Virus record (IMG/VR): IMGVR_UViG_3300035137_000073
Location: 1 to 64,000 of that record
Strand: one strand, 5' to 3'
DNA length: 64,000 nt
Source of the DNA: a virus
The position numbers and the translations under genes were made by a program. Every line of letters begins with the position of its first letter. Within the stretch, counting starts at the first letter, position 1. Positions 19,101-27,001 of this stretch are shown here, piece after piece. Below the pieces are notes generated by a model. The model was not told where the DNA came from. It saw nothing but the letters and a program-made list of their open reading frames with translations, and made no database searches.

Positions 19101-19525
19101 TGTCTGATCTGTCGTTGATGTCTTTCGGTGTGTGGGGACTTCAAAGCGCGGTCGAGCAGATGGAAGCCTGGGGTATCAGCCGTGAGGCCCTGGCGTTCTT
19201 CGGGGCGTATATCACTTTGCTGGGTCAGGGATTCCGGCATCGAGCGAAATCGAAAGACGAGATTGGGAAAGCAACGGAGCGAATTGCTGCGTTGGAGTCG
19301 ACCGTTACGTCGCATGTCAGCATCACGCCTCAGACGGAGTCGATCATAACGAGAATCAACCGAAGCGCCGACGAGACGCGCCGTGAGTTCAGGGACCAGC
19401 ACGAGGATCTGTGCAATCGAATGCAGGGAATGCTGACGCGAGTGGAGACCGACTACCGCGACCTGGACGGTCGAGTTCGTGTAGTCGAGCAGGCGCAGGC
19501 CGTAAACGACCAGGGGCGGCCATGA
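19100..19525 (+). CDS. Membrane-anchored coiled-coil protein (lysis candidate)
   Basis: 141 aa from a GTG overlapping the previous stop (TAGTG) with GGAGG six bases upstream. One hydrophobic segment (about residues 28-45, ALAFFGAYITLLGQGF) is followed by a basic patch and ~90 residues of coiled coil (DEIGKATERIAALESTV; DLDGRVRVVEQAQAV). The layout fits a small membrane protein with a long soluble coil, as in i-spanins or pinholin-associated proteins. It is the first of three consecutive membrane genes after the ejection proteins. No endolysin is visible nearby, so a lysis role is tentative. Confidence 0.5.
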   Translation: MSDLSLMSFGVWGLQSAVEQMEAWGISREALAFFGAYITLLGQGFRHRAKSKDEIGKATERIAALESTVTSHVSITPQTESIITRINRSADETRREFRDQHEDLCNRMQGMLTRVETDYRDLDGRVRVVEQAQAVNDQGRP

Positions 19526-19782
19526 GCACCCAGCAGATCCTCGCCCAAGGCGTCAAAGACGACCTAAAGCCACAGAGTCCGGAACATAGAGTTCGGCTTA
19601 TCGGTGCCGCATTCGTGTCGGGTCTCGGTGGTTTCGATATCGTCATCAGTCGTTTTTTTCGCGACCAGCCGTGGTCGTGGGAATCGCTGATTCTTGTTCT
19701 GTTCGGTGTCGGCATCGTCTTCACTGGCACGATCATCAAACTCGCCAAGGCGCTTTTGCCATGGGTGCGTAACGGTGTTTGA
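19522..19782 (+). CDS. Two-segment membrane protein, holin candidate
   Basis: 86 aa; ATG overlaps the upstream stop (ATGA). There are two hydrophobic stretches: RLIGAAFVSGLGGFDIVI (about 24-41) and SLILVLFGVGIVFTGTII (about 55-72). A charged N-terminus and a short basic C-terminus complete the layout. Size, two-segment topology and a place between membrane genes fit a class II holin, but sequence alone cannot prove it. Confidence 0.5.
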   Translation: MSTQQILAQGVKDDLKPQSPEHRVRLIGAAFVSGLGGFDIVISRFFRDQPWSWESLILVLFGVGIVFTGTIIKLAKALLPWVRNGV

Positions 19783-19996
19783 CGGATTCGCGCCCACAAT
19801 TCCAATTGCGGCCTCGATCGGGGCCGCTTTTCTTGGTGGGCTAGGTCTCGGGATCTTTGTGGTGCTATGCTTTTTCGAAGTGAAACGGGTGCCAGCGAGC
19901 GCAAAGCTTGGCGCCAATTCGAAGCGTTTGCGACATCACGCGCATCCGGCTCCACGTCGTGTTTCACGTGGAACATCAACCGCAGTAACGACTTAG
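19775..19996 (+). CDS. Single-pass membrane protein carrying the parS sequence
   Basis: GTG at 19775 is the best start, overlapping the preceding gene by 8 bases. The frame stays open upstream, but those codons lie inside the holin candidate. Of 73 residues, about 6-33 form one long hydrophobic segment (TIPIAASIGAAFLGGLGLGI continuing FVVLCFF). The C-terminus is basic and His/Arg/Pro-rich. The last codons (RRVSRGTS) are encoded across a 16-bp parS sequence. A spanin or holin accessory role is possible but unproven. Confidence 0.45.
   Translation: MFDGFAPTIPIAASIGAAFLGGLGLGIFVVLCFFEVKRVPASAKLGANSKRLRHHAHPAPRRVSRGTSTAVTT
19960..19975. promoter_or_regulatory. Canonical parS-type ParB-binding site
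   Basis: The forward strand reads TGTTTCACGTGGAACA; the reverse complement is TGTTCCACGTGAAACA. That matches all positions of the chromosomal parS consensus TGTTNCACGTGAAACA recognised by Spo0J/ParB proteins in most bacteria. It lies at the 3' end of a small membrane-protein gene, about 55 bases before a strong promoter. I saw no second full copy in the window. No complete ParB gene is present, so host ParB would be the likely ligand. Confidence 0.7.
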
Positions 19997-20029
19997 GCTC
20001 ATTGACCGCACAAATCGCGTTTTCCCGCC

Positions 20030-20059
20030 TTGACAATTCATACTAAAACACCATATACT
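20030..20059 (+). promoter_or_regulatory. Strong sigma70-type promoter of the recombination/replication operon
   Basis: TTGACA at 20030-20035 and TATACT at 20054-20059 are separated by 18 bases in an AT-rich stretch. The -35 is perfect and the -10 differs from TATAAT at one base. Transcription would begin near 20066 and enter the HTH gene at 20100. A second TTGACA at 20069 lacks a good -10. This is the best promoter match I found and marks the start of what looks like the early region. Confidence 0.7.
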
Positions 20060-20099
20060 CAACAACGTTTGACATTAAACCGCACGATGGAGTTTGCGC

Positions 20100-20312
20100 A
20101 TGGCACAGGAATCTCATGTCAACGCCGATCCTATACTGACGGCTACTGAAGCGGCTGAATACCTACGGTTGGAATCGACGCAGACGATCTACAACATGGT
20201 TGCTCGTGGGGAGTTGCCGCGAACAAAAGTCGGCCGCCAACTTCTGTTTCGCCAGTCGACGCTTGATGCTCTAGTCGACGCCAAGCTTCCTGTGACACCA
20301 CAGGACGGGTAG
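20100..20312 (+). CDS. Excisionase-type helix-turn-helix protein
   Basis: 70 aa. ATG at 20100 follows GGAG at 20088-20091; a TTG six bases upstream is less likely. Residues ~12-60 (LTATEAAEYLRLESTQTIYN, then MVARGELPRTKVGRQLLFR) form the MerR-like winged HTH of the excisionase/AlpA group (HTH_17). The domain binds DNA and acts as excisionase or regulator. As first gene after the strong promoter, with no integrase in view, an early regulator is more likely. Confidence 0.8.
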   Translation: MAQESHVNADPILTATEAAEYLRLESTQTIYNMVARGELPRTKVGRQLLFRQSTLDALVDAKLPVTPQDG

Positions 20313-20317
20313 CAATT

Positions 20318-20560
20318 ATGGATTTCTGGGAACGCCTCGTGTGGTTCTTTGTCGGCTATGGCGTGCGCTGGTTTGTTGAAGCGTGGGACCGGCGACAGGA
20401 TGAAATCTCATTCCGGAATGAGAAACTGAACGCGGCCGAGGCCGATTCGGAGTACTACCGACGCCTTGCCGAGGAGTGCATTCGTACCCAGAAAACCCCC
20501 GCCGACGTGTCGCCGACGCGACACTATGAGTCAATAGACGATCTTCTGGGGGATCTCTGA
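20318..20560 (+). CDS. Small protein with hydrophobic N-terminus
   Basis: 80 aa. An aromatic, hydrophobic N-terminal helix (DFWERLVWFFVGYGVRWFVE) suggests peripheral or single-pass membrane attachment. A charged helical C-terminus follows. Residues ISFRNEK are encoded by the dispersed 18-bp palindrome at 20406-20423. The stop overlaps the next ATG (TGATG). Function unknown. Confidence 0.6.
   Translation: MDFWERLVWFFVGYGVRWFVEAWDRRQDEISFRNEKLNAAEADSEYYRRLAEECIRTQKTPADVSPTRHYESIDDLLGDL
20406..20423. repeat. Dispersed palindrome TCTCATTCCGGAATGAGA, copy 1
   Basis: Perfect 18-bp palindrome inside a coding sequence (codons for ISFRNEK). The surrounding 26 bases (AAA before, AACTG after) are identical to the copy at 47519. 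Other copies are at 35634 (one mismatch) and 39562. Confidence 0.85.
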
Positions 20561-20820
20561 TGGTATCGGTTCCTGAGCCTACAGATGATCGGTATTGGGC
20601 CGAACAGCAACGGCGTGAGGAAGCAGCCGAGAAAGACGCTGACCGCGTCTTGCAACTCGAGCGCTGCATTCAACAGATGGTCGAATACCCGGAACACATG
20701 CGTATAGCCGGCGAGGGAATCAGCGATAACGCGGCTCGCAGTGCCTTTCTGAAAGCTTGTACTTCAGCAGATCAGACTCTACGAGATATCGCGAACATGT
20801 ATGACGTGGCGGTCCAATGA
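20560..20820 (+). CDS. Hypothetical charged helical protein (86 aa)
   Basis: Coupled to its neighbours at both ends (TGATG at the start, ATGA at the end). The sequence is mostly charged helix (RREEAAEKDADRVLQLERCI; RSAFLKACTSADQTLRDIA). No membrane segment or motif. It may be a small recombination accessory or regulatory protein by position; no family recognised. Confidence 0.6.
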   Translation: MVSVPEPTDDRYWAEQQRREEAAEKDADRVLQLERCIQQMVEYPEHMRIAGEGISDNAARSAFLKACTSADQTLRDIANMYDVAVQ

Positions 20821-20909
20821 GCGACGCCTTCGTGCGGTCGATCGCGGCCTTCGTGCTGGCGCTGATGCTGTTCTACCAAACCAGCAAATGGACAATGACA
20901 AAGGAGTAA
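20817..20909 (+). CDS. Single-span membrane miniprotein (30 aa)
   Basis: Short frame beginning at an ATG that overlaps the previous stop (ATGA) and ending 4 bases before the exonuclease start. The 30 residues hold one hydrophobic helix (SIAAFVLALMLFYQTSK). Codons keep the local GC pattern and the spacing leaves no room for anything else. Function unknown. Confidence 0.5.
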   Translation: MSDAFVRSIAAFVLALMLFYQTSKWTMTKE

Positions 20910-20913
20910 GAGA

Positions 20914-21867
20914 GTGACGCTTACAGCAGAGCAGTTAGAGATGCGGAAAGGGGGCGTCTGTGCCTCCGAGATGGCCGCGATTATGGGGGTGCATCCGCAC
21001 CAGAACGCTGTCGATGTCTTCTTGGAGAAGACAGGCAAGGCTGAGCCGTTCGAGGGCAACGAATTCACGTACTGGGGCACCGTGTTGGAACCCGCCATCG
21101 CTCAGCGGTATGCTGAGGAGAACGGCGTCGAACTCGTTGAGAGCGATACGTTGGTGCATCCGAAGCATCCCTGGCTGATGGCAACTCCCGACCGGATCGT
21201 GAAGGTTGACCCGGGCCGCGGACTGGAGTGCAAGAATCGTGGTGCGTACAACGTGGATGCCTGGGGCAATCCTGGGTCCGACGAGGTGCCCGACGAAGTC
21301 GCGATTCAGTGCCACACCAACATGGAAGTCACAAAACTTCCGCGCTGGGATGCTGCCGTTCTCGTCGGGGGTAACAACTGGCAGTCTTTCGTCCTGGAGT
21401 ACGACAAAGAGATTGCCGAAGCGATCGTCGACGCCGCTCACGACTTTTGGTTCAATTACGTTCAGGCTAATATCTGTCCCGAATTGGATGGTTCGGAATC
21501 CAGCACCAACTACGTCGCCCGGAAGTGGAAGACGCACAACGATCTTCTGGTTCCTGCCACTCCGGAAATCGCTGCGACTGCCGAGGAGTTGCGTGAGATC
21601 CGCGCTCTCCTGAAGGAACACGAGGAGGACGAGGAGCGGCTGAAAAACCTCCTCAAAGATTTCATTGGCGACCAGGCAGGGGTCAGCCTACCCACCGGCA
21701 AGAACATCACCTGGAAGCGTCCCAAGCCACGTCGGAAAACGAAATGGGAAGCGCTTGCCAAAGCTCTTCAGGGTCACGTCTCGAAGGATGTTTGGGACGA
21801 TCTGTTGAATACCCACACCGAAGAACAGCAGACCGCGCGTCGGTTCCTCTATCCCCGCAACTGGTAG
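20914..21867 (+). CDS. YqaJ-family viral recombinase/exonuclease
   Basis: 317 aa from GTG, preceded by AAGGAGTAAGA. The PD-(D/E)XK core is clear: WGTVLEP (E59), TPDRIV (D93), GLECK (E105 and K107) and IQCHTNM (Q132). This is the lambda-exonuclease/YqaJ fold that degrades one strand of duplex DNA to give 3' tails for annealing or replication. A coiled C-terminal arm (ELREIRALLKEHEEDEERL) extends it. It lies directly before a putative annealing protein and an SbcC-like ATPase, forming a recombination module. Confidence 0.9.
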   Translation: MTLTAEQLEMRKGGVCASEMAAIMGVHPHQNAVDVFLEKTGKAEPFEGNEFTYWGTVLEPAIAQRYAEENGVELVESDTLVHPKHPWLMATPDRIVKVDPGRGLECKNRGAYNVDAWGNPGSDEVPDEVAIQCHTNMEVTKLPRWDAAVLVGGNNWQSFVLEYDKEIAEAIVDAAHDFWFNYVQANICPELDGSESSTNYVARKWKTHNDLLVPATPEIAATAEELREIRALLKEHEEDEERLKNLLKDFIGDQAGVSLPTGKNITWKRPKPRRKTKWEALAKALQGHVSKDVWDDLLNTHTEEQQTARRFLYPRNW

Positions 21868-21877
21868 GAGAACATCA

Positions 21878-23002
21878 ATGACGGTACCACCCGAAGTAGG
21901 CACTATGTCCGAATCGACCGACTTGGTGCCGAAACAGTCAGAAGCTGTAGTCGAAACCAGTGCCACGGCCGTGGCGGCTCGAGAGAAAGCTGCCGTTGAA
22001 GCCAGATTCGTTATGGCGATGAATCGGCCGCGGAATCCTGAGGTCGCCCGTCAGAGCATCCTCAAAGCCTGTCAGCGTCCACGGTTTGCCGAGTCGGCGA
22101 TGTATTCGAAACCAGTTGGTGGGCGGGCAATCACCGGCCTGTCCGTTCGGTTTGCAGAGGAAGTGTCACGTCTCTGGGGCAACATCCTCATCCAGTCTAC
22201 CATCACGTTCGATGATCGTGAGCGTCGAATGTACAAGGTGGTTGCGACGGACCTCGAAACCAACACGGCGCACGACCAAGACGTAGTGGTCGAAAAGTTT
22301 GTCGAGCGTCGAAAGATCAAGGATGGCGACGAGGTAATCAGCAGCCGGCAGAACAAGAACGGCCAGACAGTCTACCTGAAAGCCGCCACTGACGACGAGA
22401 TCTTGAACAAGTGCAATGCGGCGCTGTCGAAGGCGAAACGCAACCTCGCACTTACTCTCATTCCATCTGACATTCGCGAAGAAGCCGAAGAGACGATCAT
22501 TGCGACCGTCAGGGATCGAGACGCCAAGGATCCGGACGGTGCTCGAAAGAAGCTGTTGGACTCGTTTTTCCAGCTGGGCGTATCGGCGGATCAGGTGCAG
22601 GCGTTGATCGGTAAGCCGTTGCAGCAACTGAACCCGGCTGAGATCCAGTGGCTTCGGGGTGCCTACACCGCACTGAAGGATGGCGAAGCCTCGTGGGCCG
22701 ATATCGCGAGCGAGCCCGCATTCAACCGTGGCAGTGAGAAGAAGAAGGAAGAGGGCGACGGCAAGAAAGGCTCGGCCGGTTTGAAGCAGCGGGTCGCCAA
22801 GAAGGCCGACGGAAAGAAGGCGGCCAAGAAGAAGGACGACACGCCAAAGGCCGCCAATGAGGCCGGCAACGAACCCCAGCCAGAGAAAGCCAAGGAACTC
22901 ACCGAGGAACAGGCGGAAGCCGCGGCAATTGCGGATGTCGAGGATGACGAAGAGGCACGGATCCGGGCCGAAGAAGAGCAGATGGCGCTGGAGGACAAAT
23001 GA
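21878..23002 (+). CDS. Putative single-strand annealing/recombination protein
   Basis: 374 aa. The conserved-looking core (about 40-240) includes ILKACQRPRFAESAMYSKPV, GRAITGLSVRFAEEVSRLWG and ILNKCNAALSKAKRNLALTL. The C-terminus is Lys/Glu-rich low complexity (KKADGKKAAKKKDD). Proteins of this type occur next to YqaJ exonucleases in phages and are proposed RecT-like annealing proteins; I infer that role from neighbours. The final codons overlap the next gene (ATGA). Alternative: an ssDNA-binding protein. Confidence 0.55.
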   Translation: MTVPPEVGTMSESTDLVPKQSEAVVETSATAVAAREKAAVEARFVMAMNRPRNPEVARQSILKACQRPRFAESAMYSKPVGGRAITGLSVRFAEEVSRLWGNILIQSTITFDDRERRMYKVVATDLETNTAHDQDVVVEKFVERRKIKDGDEVISSRQNKNGQTVYLKAATDDEILNKCNAALSKAKRNLALTLIPSDIREEAEETIIATVRDRDAKDPDGARKKLLDSFFQLGVSADQVQALIGKPLQQLNPAEIQWLRGAYTALKDGEASWADIASEPAFNRGSEKKKEEGDGKKGSAGLKQRVAKKADGKKAAKKKDDTPKAANEAGNEPQPEKAKELTEEQAEAAAIADVEDDEEARIRAEEEQMALEDK

Positions 23003-23310
23003 GCCAGTCCCTAGACAGGATGACTCGCCTTATTGAGATGATCGAATCGGCCCGCAAAACGTTGGCGGCATTCGAACGAGAATCCCAGATTATCGAAGCA
23101 AACGTCGACCAGTGGGTCCGTGAAAAGAAGCACTTGTCGCGGTTTGCTAGTGGTCGGCAGTACGAGATCGAAGTCGAGTGTGTTTGTGGCAACAAGGACA
23201 CAATCGGCTTCACCAGACCGAAGTGCTCTGGCGGCTGTGAACGTCTGATGATCCCGATCGGGGTCCTGACGTTCGAAGAAGCATGCGGGCAGAAGTTTTA
23301 CTCGAAATAG
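22999..23310 (+). CDS. Coiled-coil protein with C-terminal Cys cluster (103 aa)
   Basis: The first ~55 residues form a coiled coil (LIEMIESARKTLAAFERESQ). The C-terminal half has a C-x-C...C-x3-C arrangement (VECVCGNKD, KCSGGCER) that may bind zinc. Its place between the annealing protein and an SbcC/RecF-like ATPase suggests an accessory of the recombination module. No family recognised. Confidence 0.55.
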   Translation: MSQSLDRMTRLIEMIESARKTLAAFERESQIIEANVDQWVREKKHLSRFASGRQYEIEVECVCGNKDTIGFTRPKCSGGCERLMIPIGVLTFEEACGQKFYSK

Positions 23311-23348
23311 GTCAAAGCCCGCGACGGTTACATAACACTGGAGAACAA

Positions 23349-24626
23349 ATGAGCGACGGTATCCATATTGCCTCTGTCGAGGTCCAGAATTTCCATCGGT
23401 TGTCGGTTGCCGAGGTCGAGAACGTTCCGGAAACGGGACTGGTTAGAGTCACGGGCAGGAACGCATCGGGCAAGACAAGCTTGCTTCGGTCGATCGCCGC
23501 AGCCTTGGGCGGTGCCGGCGAGATGTTGCCCGACGCGATCCGTGAGGGCGCCGACGGGGCGTCAGTCTCTCTCACGCTCACCACCGGATTCACGGTTCAG
23601 CGCAAGGTCACCGAGAGCAACCCCAAGGGCTATCTGACGGTTGAGGGGCCGGACGGTGGCAAGTTCAAGCAGGGGAAACTCAGTGAGTGGCTGGGTGAGC
23701 GTTCGTTCGACCCCCTGTCGTTCTTTTCTCTCAAGCCAGATCGGATGCGCGAGGTCTTGTTGTCGCTCAGTACCGATTCGGAGTTGCCGCAGAAGCTCGC
23801 GGATCTTCGGGCAGAGCAACAACGGATCTATGACGAGAGAACTCCGTGGATAGCCCAGGAACGGCGCGCAAAGCAGGTCAGGAAGCCCGAAGGTATACGA
23901 CTCCCCCCAGTAGACACCTCTGCCGAGATGGAGCGCCTGACGGCCCTGCAGGAGCAACAGCAGGCCCGGGAGGAGTGCCATGAATTGGCGCTTGATCGCC
24001 TCACAAAAATTCGGTCAACACGCGCCACCATCGACAAACTGCAAGCCGAGATCAATACAATGGAGTCGGATATCAAACGGTGGTTTGCCGAACAGAAAGA
24101 AGCGTCTCGGCGTCTCGAAAACGAACTGCCAGATGTCGCAGCAGACATCCGCGCCGTAAAAGATCGGATCGCTAAGGCCGACACGATCAATGTGCAGCTG
24201 GAGCCCTGGAAGGAATGGGACCGCGCGAGAGCCAACGCCAAAGAGGCGGGCGCAGAAACGCAGAAACTCAGCAAGGCGATCGACCAGGCGAAAGCCAGCG
24301 AAAAAGACCTGCTACAGAACGCCGGCATTCCGGTACCCAGTCTGTCGTTCGACATGGAAACCGGCGAGCCCATGCTTAACGGTCATCCCCTCTCCGGTGC
24401 CAGCGGCAAAGAACGCATCGACATGGCCGTCAGCGTGGCGATGGCAGCGAACCCCGAACTCCGGATCTGTTTGGTAGACGAAGCGCATGCGTTGGATGAC
24501 GAGTCCATGGAGGCTCTTCATGATCGTGCGGTCGCTCATGGTTTTCAGATCTGGGTGGCTCGTATCAGTAACCAGGGTGGTTGTGAGATCGTGGTTGAGG
24601 ATGGCGTAGCGAAGGAATCTGAGTAG
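23349..24626 (+). CDS. SbcC/RecF-type ABC ATPase
   Basis: 425 aa; ATG 23349 follows GGAGAAC. The frame is open for 66 bases upstream but the conserved N-terminus starts here. Walker A GRNASGKT is at 36-43, an ABC-signature-like PLSGASGKERID near 350, and Walker B ICLVDEAHALDD near 375. The middle (about 160-310) is coiled coil. These are the parts of SMC/Rad50/RecF-like recombination ATPases, here in a short phage form without a recognisable zinc hook. It probably works with the YqaJ nuclease in DNA end processing. Confidence 0.8.
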   Translation: MSDGIHIASVEVQNFHRLSVAEVENVPETGLVRVTGRNASGKTSLLRSIAAALGGAGEMLPDAIREGADGASVSLTLTTGFTVQRKVTESNPKGYLTVEGPDGGKFKQGKLSEWLGERSFDPLSFFSLKPDRMREVLLSLSTDSELPQKLADLRAEQQRIYDERTPWIAQERRAKQVRKPEGIRLPPVDTSAEMERLTALQEQQQAREECHELALDRLTKIRSTRATIDKLQAEINTMESDIKRWFAEQKEASRRLENELPDVAADIRAVKDRIAKADTINVQLEPWKEWDRARANAKEAGAETQKLSKAIDQAKASEKDLLQNAGIPVPSLSFDMETGEPMLNGHPLSGASGKERIDMAVSVAMAANPELRICLVDEAHALDDESMEALHDRAVAHGFQIWVARISNQGGCEIVVEDGVAKESE

Positions 24627-24629
24627 CCG

Positions 24630-24992
24630 GTGGCCACATTCACGCCCGTTCCGAAGGCGGACCTGAAGGACCCGGCCTTTCTCGAGCATTGCCGCGAGCT
24701 CTGTCGGCTATGGCGAGTCCCGTGCTTCATCAGCGGAGTACGGGACGGAACGATTGTTCCCCACCACGTACGCCCAAAGGCGGTCTGGGGCGACAAGAAC
24801 AACGTCGTGTTTCTCAGTTCGGCCTACCACGTCGAGCGCAACGACTCCGCACATCGTCTCGGTAGCTACATCGCATTTGACGCAAAACATGGTTGCGATC
24901 TCGTCGCCGAGGCGTTTCGGATCTACCAGGAGTATCTGCGAATTTACCGACCCAAAGGAGAAGACAGTGAAGGTATCAATACCGACGGTTGA
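24630..24992 (+). CDS. HNH-like recombination endonuclease (DUF968/Ref type)
   Basis: 120 aa from GTG three bases after the ATPase stop. The core VPHHVRPKAVWGDKNNVVFL, then SAYHVERNDSAHRLG has the His-His, Asn-Asn and two later His residues of HNH/His-Me finger nucleases related to phage DUF968 and P1 Ref proteins. Such enzymes nick DNA during recombination. It sits in the recombination module, which supports that role. Exact subfamily is uncertain. Confidence 0.65.
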   Translation: MATFTPVPKADLKDPAFLEHCRELCRLWRVPCFISGVRDGTIVPHHVRPKAVWGDKNNVVFLSSAYHVERNDSAHRLGSYIAFDAKHGCDLVAEAFRIYQEYLRIYRPKGEDSEGINTDG

Positions 24993-25170
24993 GGTGAACG
25001 CCAATCAGTTGATCGCGATCGGCAACGGAGAAATTGCAACCCGGTTGCGGGTTCGGGGCTGGATTGAGGGTGTCATTCAGAAGGCGCTGGAAGATGTTGT
25101 GCCAGAGTATCATAGGGCGCAACTCGCGAAACACGAGGAACGCGACGACGACCTACCGGAAGGGATCTGA
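24967..25170 (+). CDS. Small hypothetical protein (67 aa)
   Basis: GTG at 24967 follows AAAGGAGAAGACA, so it overlaps the HNH gene by 26 bases. The frame extends further upstream, but only this start has a ribosome site. The product begins KVSIPTVEVNANQLIAIGNG and has a helical, acidic end. No motif recognised. Confidence 0.55.
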   Translation: MKVSIPTVEVNANQLIAIGNGEIATRLRVRGWIEGVIQKALEDVVPEYHRAQLAKHEERDDDLPEGI

Positions 25171-25180
25171 GGTATTCGGT

Positions 25181-25342
25181 ATGGCAACCAAAGTTCTAGA
25201 CAACGAGTCGGCGTACTGGATGGCTCACAAACTAGAGGGATGCGCGAGCAACAACAAGCGCAAAGTGGTGCTTAGTAAATCCGAGGCGTTGCGAATAGCC
25301 GCAACGCTACGACGACTCATTGCGATCCGAACCGACAAGTGA
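25181..25342 (+). CDS. Small helical protein (53 aa)
   Basis: ATG 25181, ten bases after the previous stop, with only a weak TGAGGT ribosome site. The C-terminal helix (LSKSEALRIAATLRRLIAI) is amphipathic and basic, as in small DNA-binding or regulatory peptides. No family recognised. Confidence 0.5.
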   Translation: MATKVLDNESAYWMAHKLEGCASNNKRKVVLSKSEALRIAATLRRLIAIRTDK

Positions 25343-25343
25343 C

Positions 25344-26102
25344 GTGCGCGGAGGCTATCTCCCTGCTTGGCGAAAGATCTTTGATCCATCTCATCCCCTT
25401 CATCCATCGAGTACGGGGGAGCCTGCGTGTCGTGCGTTCGCCTGGTTGGACATGTGCAGCATGGCACGGTTTGAGGACGGAGACTTTCTCAAACGCGGCC
25501 AACTATACGGCAGCATCCGGACATTTGCGAAGCGTTGGAACTGGTCGCGCAGTAAGGCGGCTCGCGTGCTAAAAGAATGGGTGTCAGCAGAGCAAATTGC
25601 GGTCAAAACCGTGACGCAAAGTCGGGACAGTCGGCGGGACAGTTATCTGCAAAAACCGGGACAGTCACCTAGTGTCATAACTATATGCAACTACGACACT
25701 TACAACCCGCAGTCCGATGAAGGTGGGACAGTTGGTGGCGAATTGTGGGACGGTTCGTGTTCAAATCGTGGGACAAGAAGAAGAAATAAGAATGGTGATA
25801 AAGAGTATATGGCGGAATTTGAGGTTGTTTGGAAGGCATGGAAGGGGCGTCCCAACAACAACAAGAAGGCCGCATTCAAAGCGTACAAGGCTCGGCGTCG
25901 GAGTGGTGTATCGGCCGAAGACTTAAAGGCGGGAGTGGTACGCTACTACAAGTACCTCAGGGAACAGGGAAAGCTTGGCACGGAATTCATGAAGACAGCT
26001 GCGGCATTTTTTGGACCGAACGAGCATTGGAAGGATAAGTACAACGAGGAACGCAAGGCACAGCCGGATCTTCCGTTACTCAATGCCGGAGCGGGTAAAT
26101 GA
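25344..26102 (+). CDS. DnaD-like replication initiation/helicase-loader protein
   Basis: I chose GTG 25344 (252 aa); a TTG at 25320 would add 8 residues. The N-terminal half looks like a winged-helix initiator: RAFAWLDMCSMARF, GQLYGSIRTFAKRWNWSRSK and AARVLKEWVSA, with ICNYDTYN. This pattern is typical of phage replisome organisers. The C-terminal half has the helicase-loader signature-like segments EVVWKAWKGRPNNNKKAAF, GVVRYYKYL and FMKTAAAFFGPNEHWKD. It directly precedes and overlaps the DnaB-like helicase. The pair would load the helicase at the phage origin. Confidence 0.7.
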   Translation: MRGGYLPAWRKIFDPSHPLHPSSTGEPACRAFAWLDMCSMARFEDGDFLKRGQLYGSIRTFAKRWNWSRSKAARVLKEWVSAEQIAVKTVTQSRDSRRDSYLQKPGQSPSVITICNYDTYNPQSDEGGTVGGELWDGSCSNRGTRRRNKNGDKEYMAEFEVVWKAWKGRPNNNKKAAFKAYKARRRSGVSAEDLKAGVVRYYKYLREQGKLGTEFMKTAAAFFGPNEHWKDKYNEERKAQPDLPLLNAGAGK

Positions 26103-27001
26103 GCGATACTGACAGCTTACTTCGTCCCGTTGGCGAACAAACCCTGTACGGGATGTTCAACCGCAACTCGATGCCCGTCGAAGCGGTACCCACGATGTTG
26201 CCGACCTGGAACCAGATGTGTCGGGATGAAGGTGGGGGGGTCGGCCTTGCTCATGGGTGGCATGTCATCGTTGCCGGCAAGACTGGATCTGGCAAGTCGT
26301 TGTTCGGGCTCAATCTTGCAGCCGCCGCAATGAAGAAGAAATACCCGGTTGGGTTCATCTCGCTTGAGATGTCGCGTACACAACTGGTGACGCGAGCGCT
26401 GTCGATCGTGTCTGGCGAGCGGGTGTCGCGGCTGGAGCCCGGGCCGGACTATGACCAAGAGGTGTTTCAGCAAGCAGCGCAGCGATGGGTAGACACCGTC
26501 GAGAACAAGTTGTTCGTCAACAAGGTCCCGATCCATTCACTTGGCGATATCGAGACGGCGATGGTTCGCGCATACGAGCAAGACTATGTGCGGTGCTTCA
26601 TCACTGACTACCTCCAACTCGCCTGGGTGTCGGACGCAAAGGGGCTCCAAGACCAGATAACCGAAGTCTCCCATAAAATCCGCGGATTGGCTCAGAAGTA
26701 TCAGCTAGTGTCGATCGGGCTCAGCCAGTACAACCGTGAAACATCGAAGTCGAAAGACCGGCCTGAGGCGACAGGGTTGATGGGTGGGTCGAGCCTCGAA
26801 AACGATGCCGACCAGGTGGTTCTGCTCGACCACACCACGTTCAAGAAGACATCCAAAACCTCGGCAACCCAAGAGGTGTTGTTGGCCAAGAATCGTCACG
26901 GTTCCAAAGGGCGGATCGCCGTGGCTTGGGACTTCACGACCCTGCGGGTCACCGAACTTCAGGAGGGCGCCGCAGATGACGAAGACGATGCGCCTTTCTG
27001 A
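26099..27001 (+). CDS. DnaB-like replicative helicase (RecA-fold ATPase)
   Basis: 300 aa; ATGA overlap with the initiator. Walker A GKTGSGKS is at 60-67, Walker B CFITDYLQL at 166-174, and a helicase motif region near SIGLSQYNRE. The residues GGSSLENDADQVVLL and LLAKNRHGSKGRI match the C-terminal domain of DnaB helicases (motifs H3/H4). The DnaB N-terminal domain is absent, as in many phage helicases. It unwinds the phage fork. Confidence 0.85.
   Translation: MSDTDSLLRPVGEQTLYGMFNRNSMPVEAVPTMLPTWNQMCRDEGGGVGLAHGWHVIVAGKTGSGKSLFGLNLAAAAMKKKYPVGFISLEMSRTQLVTRALSIVSGERVSRLEPGPDYDQEVFQQAAQRWVDTVENKLFVNKVPIHSLGDIETAMVRAYEQDYVRCFITDYLQLAWVSDAKGLQDQITEVSHKIRGLAQKYQLVSIGLSQYNRETSKSKDRPEATGLMGGSSLENDADQVVLLDHTTFKKTSKTSATQEVLLAKNRHGSKGRIAVAWDFTTLRVTELQEGAADDEDDAPF

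Noticed and set aside
20100-20312. Excisionase as proof of a temperate phage
   Set aside because: The HTH family also includes general regulators, and no integrase or attachment pair is visible in the window.
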